From Shewanella japonica (GTDB taxonomy: Bacteria > Pseudomonadota > Gammaproteobacteria > Enterobacterales > Shewanellaceae), in contig NZ_CP020472.1 of NCBI RefSeq assembly GCF_002075795.1, positions 2,029,001-2,093,000 on the forward strand: 64,000 nucleotides of DNA, read 5' to 3'. Positions 1-8,928 of the stretch are shown here, piece after piece. The translations under genes and the position numbers were made by a program. The notes under the pieces are model-generated. The model was not told the DNA's origin. It did not search any database and saw only the letters and a program-made list of their open reading frames with translations. The stretch's first letter is position 1, and every line of letters begins with the position of its first letter.

Positions 1-1
1 T

Positions 2-2788
2 GTTAACGATGAGCAGAAAAACTCAAAAGCAAGTGCACCCATGTATAACCTTGAGGGTGATCTGCAACATCCAGCTAATAAAGGACAGTTATGTGCTAAA
101 GGCGAACGTTTACTAGAAAGCTTGGTTCAGCCTAATACACTGCGTTATCCCAAACGTAAGTCAGGTAAGCCAATTGACTGGGATGTGGCGTTAACAACAA
201 TTGCAGACTCTTTTACAAAGACAATTGCTGAGTTCGGGCCAGACTCTGTGGCTTTTTATTTATCTGGTCAGTTGCTAACTGAAGACTATTACGTAGCAAA
301 CAAGCTTGCTAAAGGCTTTATTGGTACAGCCAATGTAGATACCAATTCACGTTTATGCATGTCATCGGCTGTGAGTGGGCATATGCGTGCCTTTGGTGAA
401 GATGTCGTGCCGGGCTGTTATGACGATTTTGAGCAAACGGATGTTATTGTGTTAGTTGGGGCGAATAGCGCTTGGACTCACCCGGTTTTATTTCAACGAA
501 TGATTAAAGCGCGCGAGCAATCTGGTACAAAAATCATTGTGGTTGACCCAGCTAAAACGGCCACTTCGGCTCAAGCAGATTTACATTTACAAATTACGCC
601 TGGCACTGACAGTCTGTTGTTTAATGGTTTATTGCAGTTTATTTCTGAAAATGAGGCTCAAGATAAGGCGTACATTGATGAGCACACAGAAGGTTTTGAT
701 GTTGTACTTCACACCCTATCTTCACAAACTGATCTTGTTAAAACTGACCAGCTTGCATCGTCTTTAGGCTTGACGGAAAGCGAATTAACTCAATTTTATC
801 AGTTGTTTATTGCCAATGAAAAAGTCATTACTGCCAGTTGTCAGGGAGTGAATCAGTCTACTTCAGGTACCGAAACGACGAATGCAATCATCAATTGCCA
901 TCTCGCGCTTGGTCATATTGGTAAAGTTGGCTGCGGTTTCTTTTCTTTAACTGGTCAGCCTAATGCGATGGGCGGGCGAGAAGTAGGCGGACTTGCCACA
1001 CAACTTGCTTGTCATATGGGATTCTCTGCTCCTGAACGACAGTTATTAGCAGATGTATGGCAAACCGAATCCATTGCTAAAGATAAGGGGTTAACTGCAG
1101 TTGAATTATTTGATGCAATGGCTGATGGCAAAATTAAAGCCGTATGGATCATGGGAACAAACCCGTTAGTTTCATTACCGAACACAGCAAAAATACAGCA
1201 GGCACTTGATGCTTGCCCATTTGTGGTGGTATCAGATATCACCCAAGATGCCGCAACAGCAAAACAAGCCGACATATTATTACCTGCTTTAGGTTGGTCA
1301 GAAAAGTGTGGCACTGTCACTAACAGCGAACGTGTTATCACTCGTCAACGTGGCTTTATACCCGTTAAAGGCAATGCAAAACCTGATTGGTGGGCACTCG
1401 CTGAAGTCGCAAAACGCATGGGGTTTAGCGCAGCATTTACATTCTCAAGCAGTGCGGCTGTGTTTAAAGAGTTTGCTCAGCTTTCAAAAGCAGTAAAAGC
1501 ACAATTTCCTGAAAAACAATTTGATATCTCTGGCATGAGTGAATTAACTGATGCTGAATACGACAGGTTAGCGCCAACTCAATGGCCAGTAACAAGTGCC
1601 GCAATGCTTGGACAAACTGAGCGTCGATTATATCAAGATGGGCTATTTTCAACGCCTTCTACTAAAGCGCAGTTTATTGCAACACAGCCGCTCAAGTCAG
1701 AGTTGAGTGTCGGTCAACATCAAGTATTACTCAATAGTGGCCGCAGTCGAGATCAGTGGCATACCATGACTCGCACTGGCCACATTGCCAGTCTTAGGGC
1801 GAGTATTCCTGAGCCACTTGTCGCGTTACATCCAATCAAAATTCAACAGCTTGAGTTAAATGATGGCGATTTAGTGTGTTTTGCAACGCCTGATGCTGAG
1901 CGTGATCTAGTAAGTTGCGAACAGAGCACATCGAATGTTCAAGCTGCGGCGAGGGTTGTTGCCGACGACAATCAATCTCCCGATATGGCTTTCATGTCTA
2001 TGCATTGGTCTTCGCAATTCTCCCTTGGTAAAGGAGTGAATCAAGCACTAAATAGTCAGTTAGACTCAATATCGAAGCAACCTGGCTTTAAATGCCAAGC
2101 AACAACCATTACTAAAGTAGAGCTGGCATTACAAGGGGTTATCTTTGGCGAGCATGACCCGTTATTTACCGGCACATGTTGGAATGTTCAGCAAAGTTTG
2201 TCAGCGGGTGAGTGTTATCACATCGCTTTTGATGATGCGGAAAAAGGCTTTAATTTTCAGTCTACTAGTTACTCTTTAAAGTGGACGGTGAGCTTACTGA
2301 ATAAGCAAGTTATTCATGTGCAGTGCAATATGAATCAGGGCCAATTAGTGTCGCTTAAATTGCTAAGTAAGCAGCAAGTTGAAGTCGCCCTTGAGCCGAT
2401 GCATCTTCTTATCGGTGAAACAGTAGATACAGGGCTAATGAACCGATTACATCAACTGATTAAAGCTGGCAACAGTCCGCTTATTTGTGCGTGTACTGGT
2501 GTCACAGAGGCCAAAATTCAGGATTCAATGCTGCAAGCGTTAGATAATTTGGTGTTTGCTCAACGGACAAGTGGTAATGAAGCGATATTGTGCCAAGGTG
2601 ATTTTGAACAAGCGCTTGAACAGACACAGTCAGAATTGGGTTGTGGCAAGCAATGCGGCAGTTGCCATAGTGAAGTGGTGCAATGTGCAAGTGATGTTTG
2701 GCTACTTGGTCTTGAAGATATGGCAATAGAGACTGTGGCAGTAAAAAATAAAAAACAATCCAAATCAACTCAAGAGGAGGTGGCGTGA
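2..2788 (+). CDS. nasA: Assimilatory nitrate reductase catalytic subunit (5' end outside window)
   Basis: Molybdopterin-dependent cytoplasmic reductase turning nitrate into nitrite for nitrogen assimilation. The reading frame is open to the left edge, so the true start is missing. The first ATG at 41 lies inside the N-terminal [4Fe-4S] domain: its last cysteine is seen in GQLCAKG, while the earlier cysteines are off the window. The bis-MGD oxidoreductase core follows (NVDTNSRLCMSS, MGTNPLVSLP), then a molydopterin dinucleotide-binding domain (LLNSGRSRDQWHTMTRTG). A C-terminal BFD-like [2Fe-2S] domain has cysteines in CACTG and GCGKQCGSCHSE (about residues 814-876 counted from 41). The BFD tail is typical of NasA/NarB types that receive electrons from a flavoprotein or ferredoxin. 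The stop overlaps the cobA start by one base, which indicates an operon. Confidence 0.93.
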   Translation, partial: VNDEQKNSKASAPMYNLEGDLQHPANKGQLCAKGERLLESLVQPNTLRYPKRKSGKPIDWDVALTTIADSFTKTIAEFGPDSVAFYLSGQLLTEDYYVANKLAKGFIGTANVDTNSRLCMSSAVSGHMRAFGEDVVPGCYDDFEQTDVIVLVGANSAWTHPVLFQRMIKAREQSGTKIIVVDPAKTATSAQADLHLQITPGTDSLLFNGLLQFISENEAQDKAYIDEHTEGFDVVLHTLSSQTDLVKTDQLASSLGLTESELTQFYQLFIANEKVITASCQGVNQSTSGTETTNAIINCHLALGHIGKVGCGFFSLTGQPNAMGGREVGGLATQLACHMGFSAPERQLLADVWQTESIAKDKGLTAVELFDAMADGKIKAVWIMGTNPLVSLPNTAKIQQALDACPFVVVSDITQDAATAKQADILLPALGWSEKCGTVTNSERVITRQRGFIPVKGNAKPDWWALAEVAKRMGFSAAFTFSSSAAVFKEFAQLSKAVKAQFPEKQFDISGMSELTDAEYDRLAPTQWPVTSAAMLGQTERRLYQDGLFSTPSTKAQFIATQPLKSELSVGQHQVLLNSGRSRDQWHTMTRTGHIASLRASIPEPLVALHPIKIQQLELNDGDLVCFATPDAERDLVSCEQSTSNVQAAARVVADDNQSPDMAFMSMHWSSQFSLGKGVNQALNSQLDSISKQPGFKCQATTITKVELALQGVIFGEHDPLFTGTCWNVQQSLSAGECYHIAFDDAEKGFNFQSTSYSLKWTVSLLNKQVIHVQCNMNQGQLVSLKLLSKQQVEVALEPMHLLIGETVDTGLMNRLHQLIKAGNSPLICACTGVTEAKIQDSMLQALDNLVFAQRTSGNEAILCQGDFEQALEQTQSELGCGKQCGSCHSEVVQCASDVWLLGLEDMAIETVAVKNKKQSKSTQEEVA

Positions 2789-3642
2789 TGAGTCATTCAA
2801 TCAGTCAATTAGTGAACCATAGTGTTGCTGGGAGTAATCCTTCTAATGTTACTAGCAGCGAGTTAGTTGCTGGTGAGGTTGAGATTGTTGGCGCAGGTTG
2901 TGGCCAACTTGATTTGTTGACCATTAAAGCCGCTAGAATTATTTCTCAAGCTGACGCATTAGTTTACGACAGCCTAGTAAGCAGTGATATTTTATCTCTC
3001 GTTTCAGTTGATTGTGAACGACACTTTGTCGGAAAACGTTGTGGTCAACCTAGTTATAAGCAAGATGATATTAACTCCTTGTTGGCCAAATTAGCCTTTC
3101 AAGGAAAAAAAGTTGTTCGTCTAAAAGGAGGCGATCCGCATATCTTTGGTCGCGGTGCTGAAGAGTCGCTATTTTTAGCAAAAAATGGCCTGATAAGCCG
3201 ATTTACACCGGGAGTAACAGCGGCATTAGGTTGCGCATCGAATACGGGTATTCCGCTTACTTTTCGAGGAACCGCACGTTCAGTGACTTTAGTGACGGGA
3301 ACTAAGTTTGACCAAGCCCCCACACATTGGAAAGCATTACTCGCAGCTGAGTCGACACTGGTATTTTATATGGGTAAAGAGCAGGCCAAGGCTATTTCAG
3401 CTGGGCTACTCGCTGTTGATGCGCCAGCTGATTTACCCGTTGCTTTTATCACAAATGGCGGCAGACCCAATCAATTAGTGACTTACGCCAATGTCTCAAC
3501 GATGGCAGAACAAGCTGAAACAATTAAAGACTCTGGCCCGACACTGATTATTATTGGTGAAGTGGTTGCTGTTGGGCAAGAGCTAGCTGCTTTACTTGCT
3601 GATGTCAGTGCGACATCAATGGCCGAGGTCGTCAATGGTTGA
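2788..3642 (+). CDS. cobA: Uroporphyrinogen-III C-methyltransferase (SUMT)
   Basis: Methylates uroporphyrinogen III twice with S-adenosylmethionine to precorrin-2, the first step to siroheme, which nitrite reductase NirB needs. Tetrapyrrole methylase motifs are visible: a glycine-rich start (VEIVGAGCGQLDLLT), YDSLVS, KRCG near residue 80, RLKGGDPHIFGRG, and TPGVTAALG. At about 284 residues the protein is the single-domain CobA type, without the CysG dehydrogenase/ferrochelatase part. I chose the ATG at 2788, seven bases after AGGAGG; a GTG lies one codon earlier. The gene overlaps the following TrpD2-like gene by eight bases, so translational coupling in the nas operon is likely. Regulation with nitrate assimilation is inferred from position. 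Confidence 0.93.
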   Translation: MSHSISQLVNHSVAGSNPSNVTSSELVAGEVEIVGAGCGQLDLLTIKAARIISQADALVYDSLVSSDILSLVSVDCERHFVGKRCGQPSYKQDDINSLLAKLAFQGKKVVRLKGGDPHIFGRGAEESLFLAKNGLISRFTPGVTAALGCASNTGIPLTFRGTARSVTLVTGTKFDQAPTHWKALLAAESTLVFYMGKEQAKAISAGLLAVDAPADLPVAFITNGGRPNQLVTYANVSTMAEQAETIKDSGPTLIIIGEVVAVGQELAALLADVSATSMAEVVNG

Positions 3643-4975
3643 ACAACATTCAAAAACACAGCTTGATGCTGATGACTTTGATAACCGCAAGCTGGTTAAA
3701 GCATTAGGTAAAGGCGTGAAAGGTAGCCGAAGTTTAAATTTTGCTGAGGCATCTCATCTCATTAGGGCTTTCGCTAATGGGGAGCTATCATCTGCTCAAA
3801 TGGCAGCTGCAATGATGCTAATGCGAGTCAGAGGTGAGTCAGTTGAAGAGCTTGCAGGCGTTGCTTCTGGGCTAAAGCAGCTTGTTGGCAAAGAATGGCA
3901 AGACCTTAATGCGGACATAGATTGGCCAGTATATGCTGGAAAGCGAGAGCAATTACCATGGTTATTATTAGCCGCTAAAACAATCGCGCGCAAAGGCCAA
4001 ACGATTATTTTACATGGTGACAGCCAGTCTCTTCCTCACCGAAGACATGTAGAGTCTTTTATTTCGGCGTTAGACATTCCACGCTGTTTTACCGCAGAGC
4101 AAGCTAAAGTTAATTTAGCAAAAACAGGGATTATTTATGTCAATTCTGCCGATATCGTTCCTGTGCTCAATGATTGTCGCCGCTTGCACCAGGAGTTAGG
4201 CCTTCGTAGTTTAATTCAAATGTCAGTTCGCTGTATCAATCCTACCAATGCACCATTCAGTTTACGTAGTTATTTTCACCCAGGTTTAGATGAGCAGCAC
4301 CAACAAGTCGCAATGTTACTAGCAGAGCAGCAAGCTTGCGATACTTTAGCAAAGCAACATGCCGACATTGCGATTTTTAAGGGGTTACAAGGTGAAACAG
4401 AAATCAATCCAAGAGTGAGTACAAGTGTAAAATTGCTTAGATTTGGTGCAAGTGGCGATAAGCAAACACTTGAATTGAACCATGTTGATCTTCCTACTCA
4501 GCTTGAAGCATTTGTTGGCGCTAAAGTAGGGCAGTCGGACTTGCCAGCTTATTTGCTTGCACAACTTTGGCACGGGGAAGATATTGCTGAAAGCGAACTT
4601 ACAGATGGGCAATTACAACAAGCTATGGCCAGTATTACTGCGACTGTCGCATTAGTGAAAATGCTATCAACACCGAGTTTAGCAATTGACACTGCCCTAA
4701 CATATGCAAGTAAAAGTTGGTTATGTAGAAATAACGTTGCTCAATTAAATAAGCTATCTATTCATAATGCTCACCAATTTGATACGTCTGAAAATGGCAT
4801 TAATAATCAACAGTTAACGTGTAGTGAACACGTTGGCTGGGCTGACGAACAACAAAATGATATTCAACAAGAATTTATCTCTGGTAATTCTGATTTTAAT
4901 CCTATTTGTGAAACTGCATACGATCACTCTTCATCAAGAGAGTATCAAAGTAAGCAGCGTGAGGTGAGGACTTAG
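3635..4975 (+). CDS. TrpD2/YbiB-like protein (anthranilate phosphoribosyltransferase fold)
   Basis: The sequence matches the glycosyl-transferase-family 3 fold of the TrpD2/YbiB group. It has an N-terminal helical domain (FAEASHLIRAFANGELSSAQ, MMLMRVRGES) and a large domain with SLPHRRHVES, ELGLRSLIQM, NPTNAPFSLRSYFHPG and FKGLQGETE. TrpD2 members lack the TrpD active-site set, and E. coli YbiB binds nucleic acid rather than anthranilate, so a biosynthetic role should not be assumed. The start at 3635 lies inside the cobA end; an upstream GTG or ATG would overlap cobA further. The last 70 residues or so are a polar tail rich in N, Q, S and E beyond the usual YbiB length of about 320. Its place inside a nitrate assimilation operon is notable. 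Its function there is unknown to me. Confidence 0.8.
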   Translation: MVEQHSKTQLDADDFDNRKLVKALGKGVKGSRSLNFAEASHLIRAFANGELSSAQMAAAMMLMRVRGESVEELAGVASGLKQLVGKEWQDLNADIDWPVYAGKREQLPWLLLAAKTIARKGQTIILHGDSQSLPHRRHVESFISALDIPRCFTAEQAKVNLAKTGIIYVNSADIVPVLNDCRRLHQELGLRSLIQMSVRCINPTNAPFSLRSYFHPGLDEQHQQVAMLLAEQQACDTLAKQHADIAIFKGLQGETEINPRVSTSVKLLRFGASGDKQTLELNHVDLPTQLEAFVGAKVGQSDLPAYLLAQLWHGEDIAESELTDGQLQQAMASITATVALVKMLSTPSLAIDTALTYASKSWLCRNNVAQLNKLSIHNAHQFDTSENGINNQQLTCSEHVGWADEQQNDIQQEFISGNSDFNPICETAYDHSSSREYQSKQREVRT

Positions 4976-4977
4976 TC

Positions 4978-5607
4978 GTGGTTAACTTAGTATATCGAGA
5001 TCCTTCATTTACCAATGAAAACGTGTTTATCGATTGTATGTCGGAGTTGAGTAGTATCGACCCGTGTATGGAAGCAAGTTCTTTGAGTCAGTTAGAGCGC
5101 CAAATTATAAAAGGCAATGCTCTTTGTTTGGTGTTTTTTACTGAGTCTTTGACGCCACTGCAACAGGTATTCATTGAGCGTTTATTAATGGTAACGGCAC
5201 TGCCAATTATTGTTAATGCGTACGCATGGGATGAAGAATTATTAAAGAGTTTATTACAGTGTGGGCGAGTGACATTTGTACCAGAAAAACTGACGCCTAA
5301 ACGATTAAAGTCATTAGTTGGCTTGGCTAAAATTCGCTTTAATAGTGCTTCAACTATGCTTGAGAAAGTCAAAGAGTTAGATGAAAAGTGCACTGACTTA
5401 AAACGTGTATCAAGGGCTAAATCATTATTACAACGTCAGGGAGTGACAGAGGCTCAAGCACATAAAATGATTCAGAAACAAGCAATGGACAAGTCGATCA
5501 GTTTTGCTGAAATGGCCAATGAAATCATTTTAGCGGCGCAACAACTTGAAGCAAAGCGTGTGCATCAAATTGGTGCGTGTGCCCATGGTGCGAACAGCAA
5601 AGCCTAG
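4978..5607 (+). CDS. nasT: ANTAR-domain antiterminator, NasT/NasR type
   Basis: Predicted RNA-binding regulator that prevents premature termination in nitrate assimilation leaders. The N-terminal 120 residues resemble a degenerate receiver (CLVFFTES, LPIIVNAYAWDEE) without an obvious phospho-acceptor aspartate set. A coiled linker (STMLEKVKELDEKCTDLKR) leads to the ANTAR three-helix domain at about 137-190 (AKSLLQRQGVTEAQAHKMI, then QAMDKSISFAEMANEIILA), which carries the alanines and spacing usual in that fold. The GTG start at 4978 follows GAGG, two bases after the stop of the previous gene, so it is the last gene of the nasA operon. The next element downstream is the nirB leader with two AATGGC hexaloop hairpins, the expected RNA target. 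Confidence 0.88.
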   Translation: MVNLVYRDPSFTNENVFIDCMSELSSIDPCMEASSLSQLERQIIKGNALCLVFFTESLTPLQQVFIERLLMVTALPIIVNAYAWDEELLKSLLQCGRVTFVPEKLTPKRLKSLVGLAKIRFNSASTMLEKVKELDEKCTDLKRVSRAKSLLQRQGVTEAQAHKMIQKQAMDKSISFAEMANEIILAAQQLEAKRVHQIGACAHGANSKA

Positions 5608-5669
5608 TGTTGGTAAGTCTTTTGTAAATATAATCCTTTGTTTTTATGTACTTATATTTACATTGTAAT

Positions 5670-5685
5670 TGGCATAGTCAATGCA
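5670..5685 (+). promoter_or_regulatory. Candidate sigma-54 promoter for nirBD
   Basis: TTGGCATAGTCAATGCA carries GG at 5671-5672 and GC at 5683-5684, separated by exactly ten bases, as in the -24/-12 element. The first half matches TGGCAY well; the -12 half is ATGC instead of TTGC. It lies about 250 bases upstream of nirB and upstream of the antitermination leader, so a transcript from here would include both hexaloop hairpins. NtrC-type nitrogen control is inferred; I did not identify an NtrC enhancer site with confidence. Confidence 0.55.
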
Positions 5686-5765
5686 ACACATAATCATAAA
5701 TGAATAATACCGAAATTAACTCAAACGCATTCGTTAACGCTCGAATGACTTAAAACGTGATAAAC

Positions 5766-5871
5766 GATATAGCAGGCAATGGCGTCTTTACTATCATCCG
5801 TTTTAGAGTCAATGAGAATAACAAAGTATATAAAGTTTTAATTTAAAAATTGGAATAAAGGCAATGGCGCC
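5766..5871 (+). promoter_or_regulatory. ANTAR-type antitermination leader with two AATGGC hexaloops
   Basis: The 329 bases between the ANTAR gene and nirB contain GGCAATGGCG twice, at 5775-5784 and 5860-5869. Each can fold as a hairpin with the hexaloop AATGGC (5778-5783 and 5863-5868), having A at loop position 1 and G at position 4, the signature of ANTAR targets. The first has the stem AGGC/GTCT with TAG/CTA further out. The second is closed by GGC/GCC, and its 3' arm overlaps the 5' arm of the terminator at 5866-5896, so it competes with termination. The roughly 85-base distance between hexaloops is longer than the compact ANTAR motif I would expect, so the exact pairing is uncertain. Confidence 0.65.
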
Positions 5872-5908
5872 ATCTCTGCTTGCGGAGATCGGCGCCTTTT
5901 TGTTTTTT
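5866..5908 (+). terminator. Intrinsic terminator in the nirB leader (attenuator)
   Basis: GGCGCC at 5866-5871 plus ATCTC at 5872-5876 pair with GAGAT at 5885-5889 and GGCGCC at 5891-5896, with one bulged C at 5890. A T-rich run, interrupted by one G, follows at 5897-5908. It sits between promoter and gene, upstream of the nirB ribosome binding site, and so acts as an attenuator rather than an operon end. Confidence 0.85.
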
Positions 5909-5936
5909 GATTTCAAAAATAAAAAAGGAGCCAACG

Positions 5937-8594
5937 ATGGCTAATTCTACAGGAACGTCGAATTCACCGACAACGGTCAACAAAAAACCTAAATTGGTTG
6001 TGATCGGTAACGGTATGGTCGGGCACCATTTTATCGAGCAATTATGCAGTCAAGGGTTTCAAAAGCAGTTTGATGTTGAGGTTTTTGGTGAAGAACAACG
6101 CCCAGCTTATGACAGGGTGCAACTATCTAAATACTTTGAAACAGGCAGCGCTGATGAGCTGATGTTAACAAGTGCGCAAGATTATCTAGATTGGGGTATC
6201 AAGCTGCACCTTGATACCCGAATAACTGAATTAGATACACAATCTAAAAGCATTACTACAGAAGATGGTGTCACGAGTCATTATGACAGCTTAGTGTTAG
6301 CCACAGGCTCTTATCCTTTTGTACCACCCATTAATGGTAATGACAGAGAACGTTGTGTTGTTTACCGTACCATTGAAGATTTGCAAGATATTGAAGCTGC
6401 GGCTAGTCAATCTAAAGTGGGTGTCGTCGTCGGTGGTGGCCTGCTAGGCCTTGAAGCTGCTAATGCTTTGATGGCACTTGGTGTGCAGACTCATGTTGTT
6501 GAATTTGCCCCACAATTAATGCCTGTTCAGTTAAATGATAAAGCGGGTGATTTATTAAAGAGTAAAATCAATGATCTAGGGGTTACCGTTCATACCTCAA
6601 AAGCCACTACCGCTATTATTGATGGCGAGTCAGCGATGCATCGTATGACTTTTAATGATGACAGTTTTCTTGAAACTGACATGATTGTTTTCTCTGCGGG
6701 TATCCGTCCTCAAGATGCGCTTGCTCGTTCAAGTGGATTGCAAATGGGAGAGCGTGGCGGTATCACAATCGACGATAATTGTTTGACTTCAGCAGCAGAT
6801 GTTTACGCTATTGGTGAATGTGCATTATGGCAAAACCGCATTTTTGGTTTAGTGGCACCTGGATATCAAATGGCACGTGTAGCGGTAGCAAGTCTCGTGG
6901 CTAGCTTAACTGATACGGCAACATCATCAACTGCCTTTACTGGTGCAGACATGAGTACCAAGCTCAAATTACTTGGTGTCGACGTTGCTGCAATCGGTGA
7001 AAGCCGTGGCTTTGAAAATGCCCAGTTTGTGGAATTATCGGACAACCAATCGGGCATTTATAAAAAGCTTTGGTTAGATGAAACGGGTAAATTCTTAAAA
7101 GGAGCTGTGTTAGTTGGTGACAATAGTGACTATAACCGTTTGCTTGATTGTTATTTATCTCAGGATGAAATTGAAGGTAATGCCGTTGATTTATTAATGA
7201 CAGGTGAAGAGTCAGCTGCAGATTTGAAAGACACTTCAATTATCTGTTCATGTCACCAAGTCACAAAAGCGGACATTGTGAGTTCTGTAAAAGAAGGCAA
7301 TCACACAATTGCAGAAATCAAGTCTTGTACCCGAGCAGCTTCAGGTTGTGGAGGTTGTTCTGCACTTGTGAAGCAAGTCATGGATGAAGCGCTTATTGCA
7401 GAAGGTGTTGAGTGTAATACCGGCATTTGCGACCATTTTGAGCATGATAGACAATCTCTATATCACTTGTGCCAGGTAGAAGGTATTGAAGATTTTGATA
7501 CGTTAATTTCTAAGCACGGTAAACGCTCAGCAACAGGTGAAGCATCAACATTTGGTTGTGATCTTTGTAAACCCGCTGCAGCTTCCATTTTTGCATCGCT
7601 ACAAAACAAATATGTGCTTAACCAAGACAGCAGTCATGTGCAATTACAAGATACTAATGATGCTTATTTAGGTAACTTGCAAAAAGATGGCACCTATTCA
7701 GTGGTGCCTCGTATTGCAGGTGGTGAAATTACTCCAGATGGCTTAATTGCGATTGGTGCGGTGGCCAAAGAGCACGATTTATATACCAAAATTACCGGCG
7801 GACAACGTATCGATTTGTTCGGTGCTAAATTATCAGAGTTACCAGTCATTTGGCAGAAGTTGATTGAAGCAGGCTTTGAGACTGGTCATGCCTACGGTAA
7901 GTCACTACGTACGGTTAAATCTTGTGTGGGTAGCACTTGGTGTCGATATGGCGTACAAGATTCTGTTGGAACAGCCATTGATTTAGAAAATCGCTATAAA
8001 GGGTTACGTAGTCCGCACAAAATTAAGTTTGCTGTGTCGGGGTGTACTCGCGAGTGTGCAGAGGCGCAAAGTAAAGATATAGGTGTGATAGCCACTGATA
8101 AAGGCTGGAACTTATATGTGGCTGGTAACGGCGGCATGCGACCTCGTCATGGTGACTTATTTGCCACTGATTTAGATACGCCTACACTAATACAATATAT
8201 CGATAGAGTATTGATGTTCTATATTAAAACAGCAGACAAGTTACAGCGTACTTCAGTGTGGATGGAGTCACTAGAAGGTGGTCTTGAGTATCTACAATCT
8301 GTAGTAATTGAAGACAGTTTAGGGATTGCTAGTGAATTAGATGCTCAAATGAGTCGAGTTGTTGATGCCTATCAATGTGAATGGAAAACAAGTCTTGAAA
8401 AACCGGAGTTTTTGGCTCGCTTCAATGAGTTTGTTAACCCAGAAGCTAAACCTGAGGGAGAAACTCATCTATACCATCGTGTGCGCGAACAACGATTCCC
8501 AGTCGATATAGCATCATCTGGCGCTGGCAATATTGCGATTAAAGATATTACTGCTGAACAAAATGAGCAAGAAGCTGTGGAGGAACTAGTATGA
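5937..8594 (+). CDS. nirB: Assimilatory nitrite reductase [NAD(P)H], large subunit
   Basis: Six-electron reduction of nitrite to ammonium in the cytoplasm. The ATG at 5937 follows AAGGAG by six bases; an earlier in-frame codon at 5880 lies inside the terminator and is rejected. Domains in order: FAD-binding (LVVIGNGMVGHHF) and NAD-binding (VGVVVGGGLLGLEAANAL) pyridine nucleotide-disulfide oxidoreductase, about 1-410; BFD [2Fe-2S] domain, about 437-490 (CSCHQ, CGGC); a second cysteine pair in CDLCKP near 540; ferredoxin-like half domain; and the siroheme/[4Fe-4S] domain with CVGSTWC and SGCTRECAEA at about 662-710. The length of 885 residues is slightly above the E. coli enzyme. It overlaps nirD by an ATGA junction. 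Siroheme comes from CobA upstream. Confidence 0.97.
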   Translation: MANSTGTSNSPTTVNKKPKLVVIGNGMVGHHFIEQLCSQGFQKQFDVEVFGEEQRPAYDRVQLSKYFETGSADELMLTSAQDYLDWGIKLHLDTRITELDTQSKSITTEDGVTSHYDSLVLATGSYPFVPPINGNDRERCVVYRTIEDLQDIEAAASQSKVGVVVGGGLLGLEAANALMALGVQTHVVEFAPQLMPVQLNDKAGDLLKSKINDLGVTVHTSKATTAIIDGESAMHRMTFNDDSFLETDMIVFSAGIRPQDALARSSGLQMGERGGITIDDNCLTSAADVYAIGECALWQNRIFGLVAPGYQMARVAVASLVASLTDTATSSTAFTGADMSTKLKLLGVDVAAIGESRGFENAQFVELSDNQSGIYKKLWLDETGKFLKGAVLVGDNSDYNRLLDCYLSQDEIEGNAVDLLMTGEESAADLKDTSIICSCHQVTKADIVSSVKEGNHTIAEIKSCTRAASGCGGCSALVKQVMDEALIAEGVECNTGICDHFEHDRQSLYHLCQVEGIEDFDTLISKHGKRSATGEASTFGCDLCKPAAASIFASLQNKYVLNQDSSHVQLQDTNDAYLGNLQKDGTYSVVPRIAGGEITPDGLIAIGAVAKEHDLYTKITGGQRIDLFGAKLSELPVIWQKLIEAGFETGHAYGKSLRTVKSCVGSTWCRYGVQDSVGTAIDLENRYKGLRSPHKIKFAVSGCTRECAEAQSKDIGVIATDKGWNLYVAGNGGMRPRHGDLFATDLDTPTLIQYIDRVLMFYIKTADKLQRTSVWMESLEGGLEYLQSVVIEDSLGIASELDAQMSRVVDAYQCEWKTSLEKPEFLARFNEFVNPEAKPEGETHLYHRVREQRFPVDIASSGAGNIAIKDITAEQNEQEAVEELV

Positions 8595-8917
8595 GTTGGG
8601 TAACGGTATGTAATGAGTCAACTTTGCCTCAAGGAACAGGTGTAGCAGCTTGGGTTGCTGGCAAAGCAGTTGCCATTTTTGATTTAGGTAAGCATGGTTT
8701 ATATGCTATTGATAATGTTGATCCAGCAACAGGGGTAAGTCTACTCGCCCGTGGGTTAATTTGCGATATGGAAGGAGTGCTTTGTGTTGCATCGCCATTA
8801 TATAAGCAACATTACAGCCTAGAGACAGGCGTGTGTTTAGAAGATGAAGCACTCGTTGCTTCACCTTACGAAATTAAAAAGGAAGCTGGCCAAGTATTGG
8901 TTTTGGCTAAGTCATAG
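8591..8917 (+). CDS. nirD: Nitrite reductase small subunit
   Basis: Rieske-like fold partner of NirB. The 108 residues include the family pattern [19 protein letters not shown], followed by [34 protein letters not shown]. The cysteine and histidine ligands of true Rieske centres are absent, as expected for NirD. The start overlaps the nirB stop (ATGA), and the transporter gene follows after 11 bases. No other function is plausible. Confidence 0.95.
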   Translation: MSWVTVCNESTLPQGTGVAAWVAGKAVAIFDLGKHGLYAIDNVDPATGVSLLARGLICDMEGVLCVASPLYKQHYSLETGVCLEDEALVASPYEIKKEAGQVLVLAKS

Positions 8918-8928
8918 GGACATGTCGT

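Noticed and set aside
5880..5936. Earlier in-frame start for nirB
   Set aside because: It falls inside the terminator hairpin; ATG 5937 has AAGGAG at proper distance.
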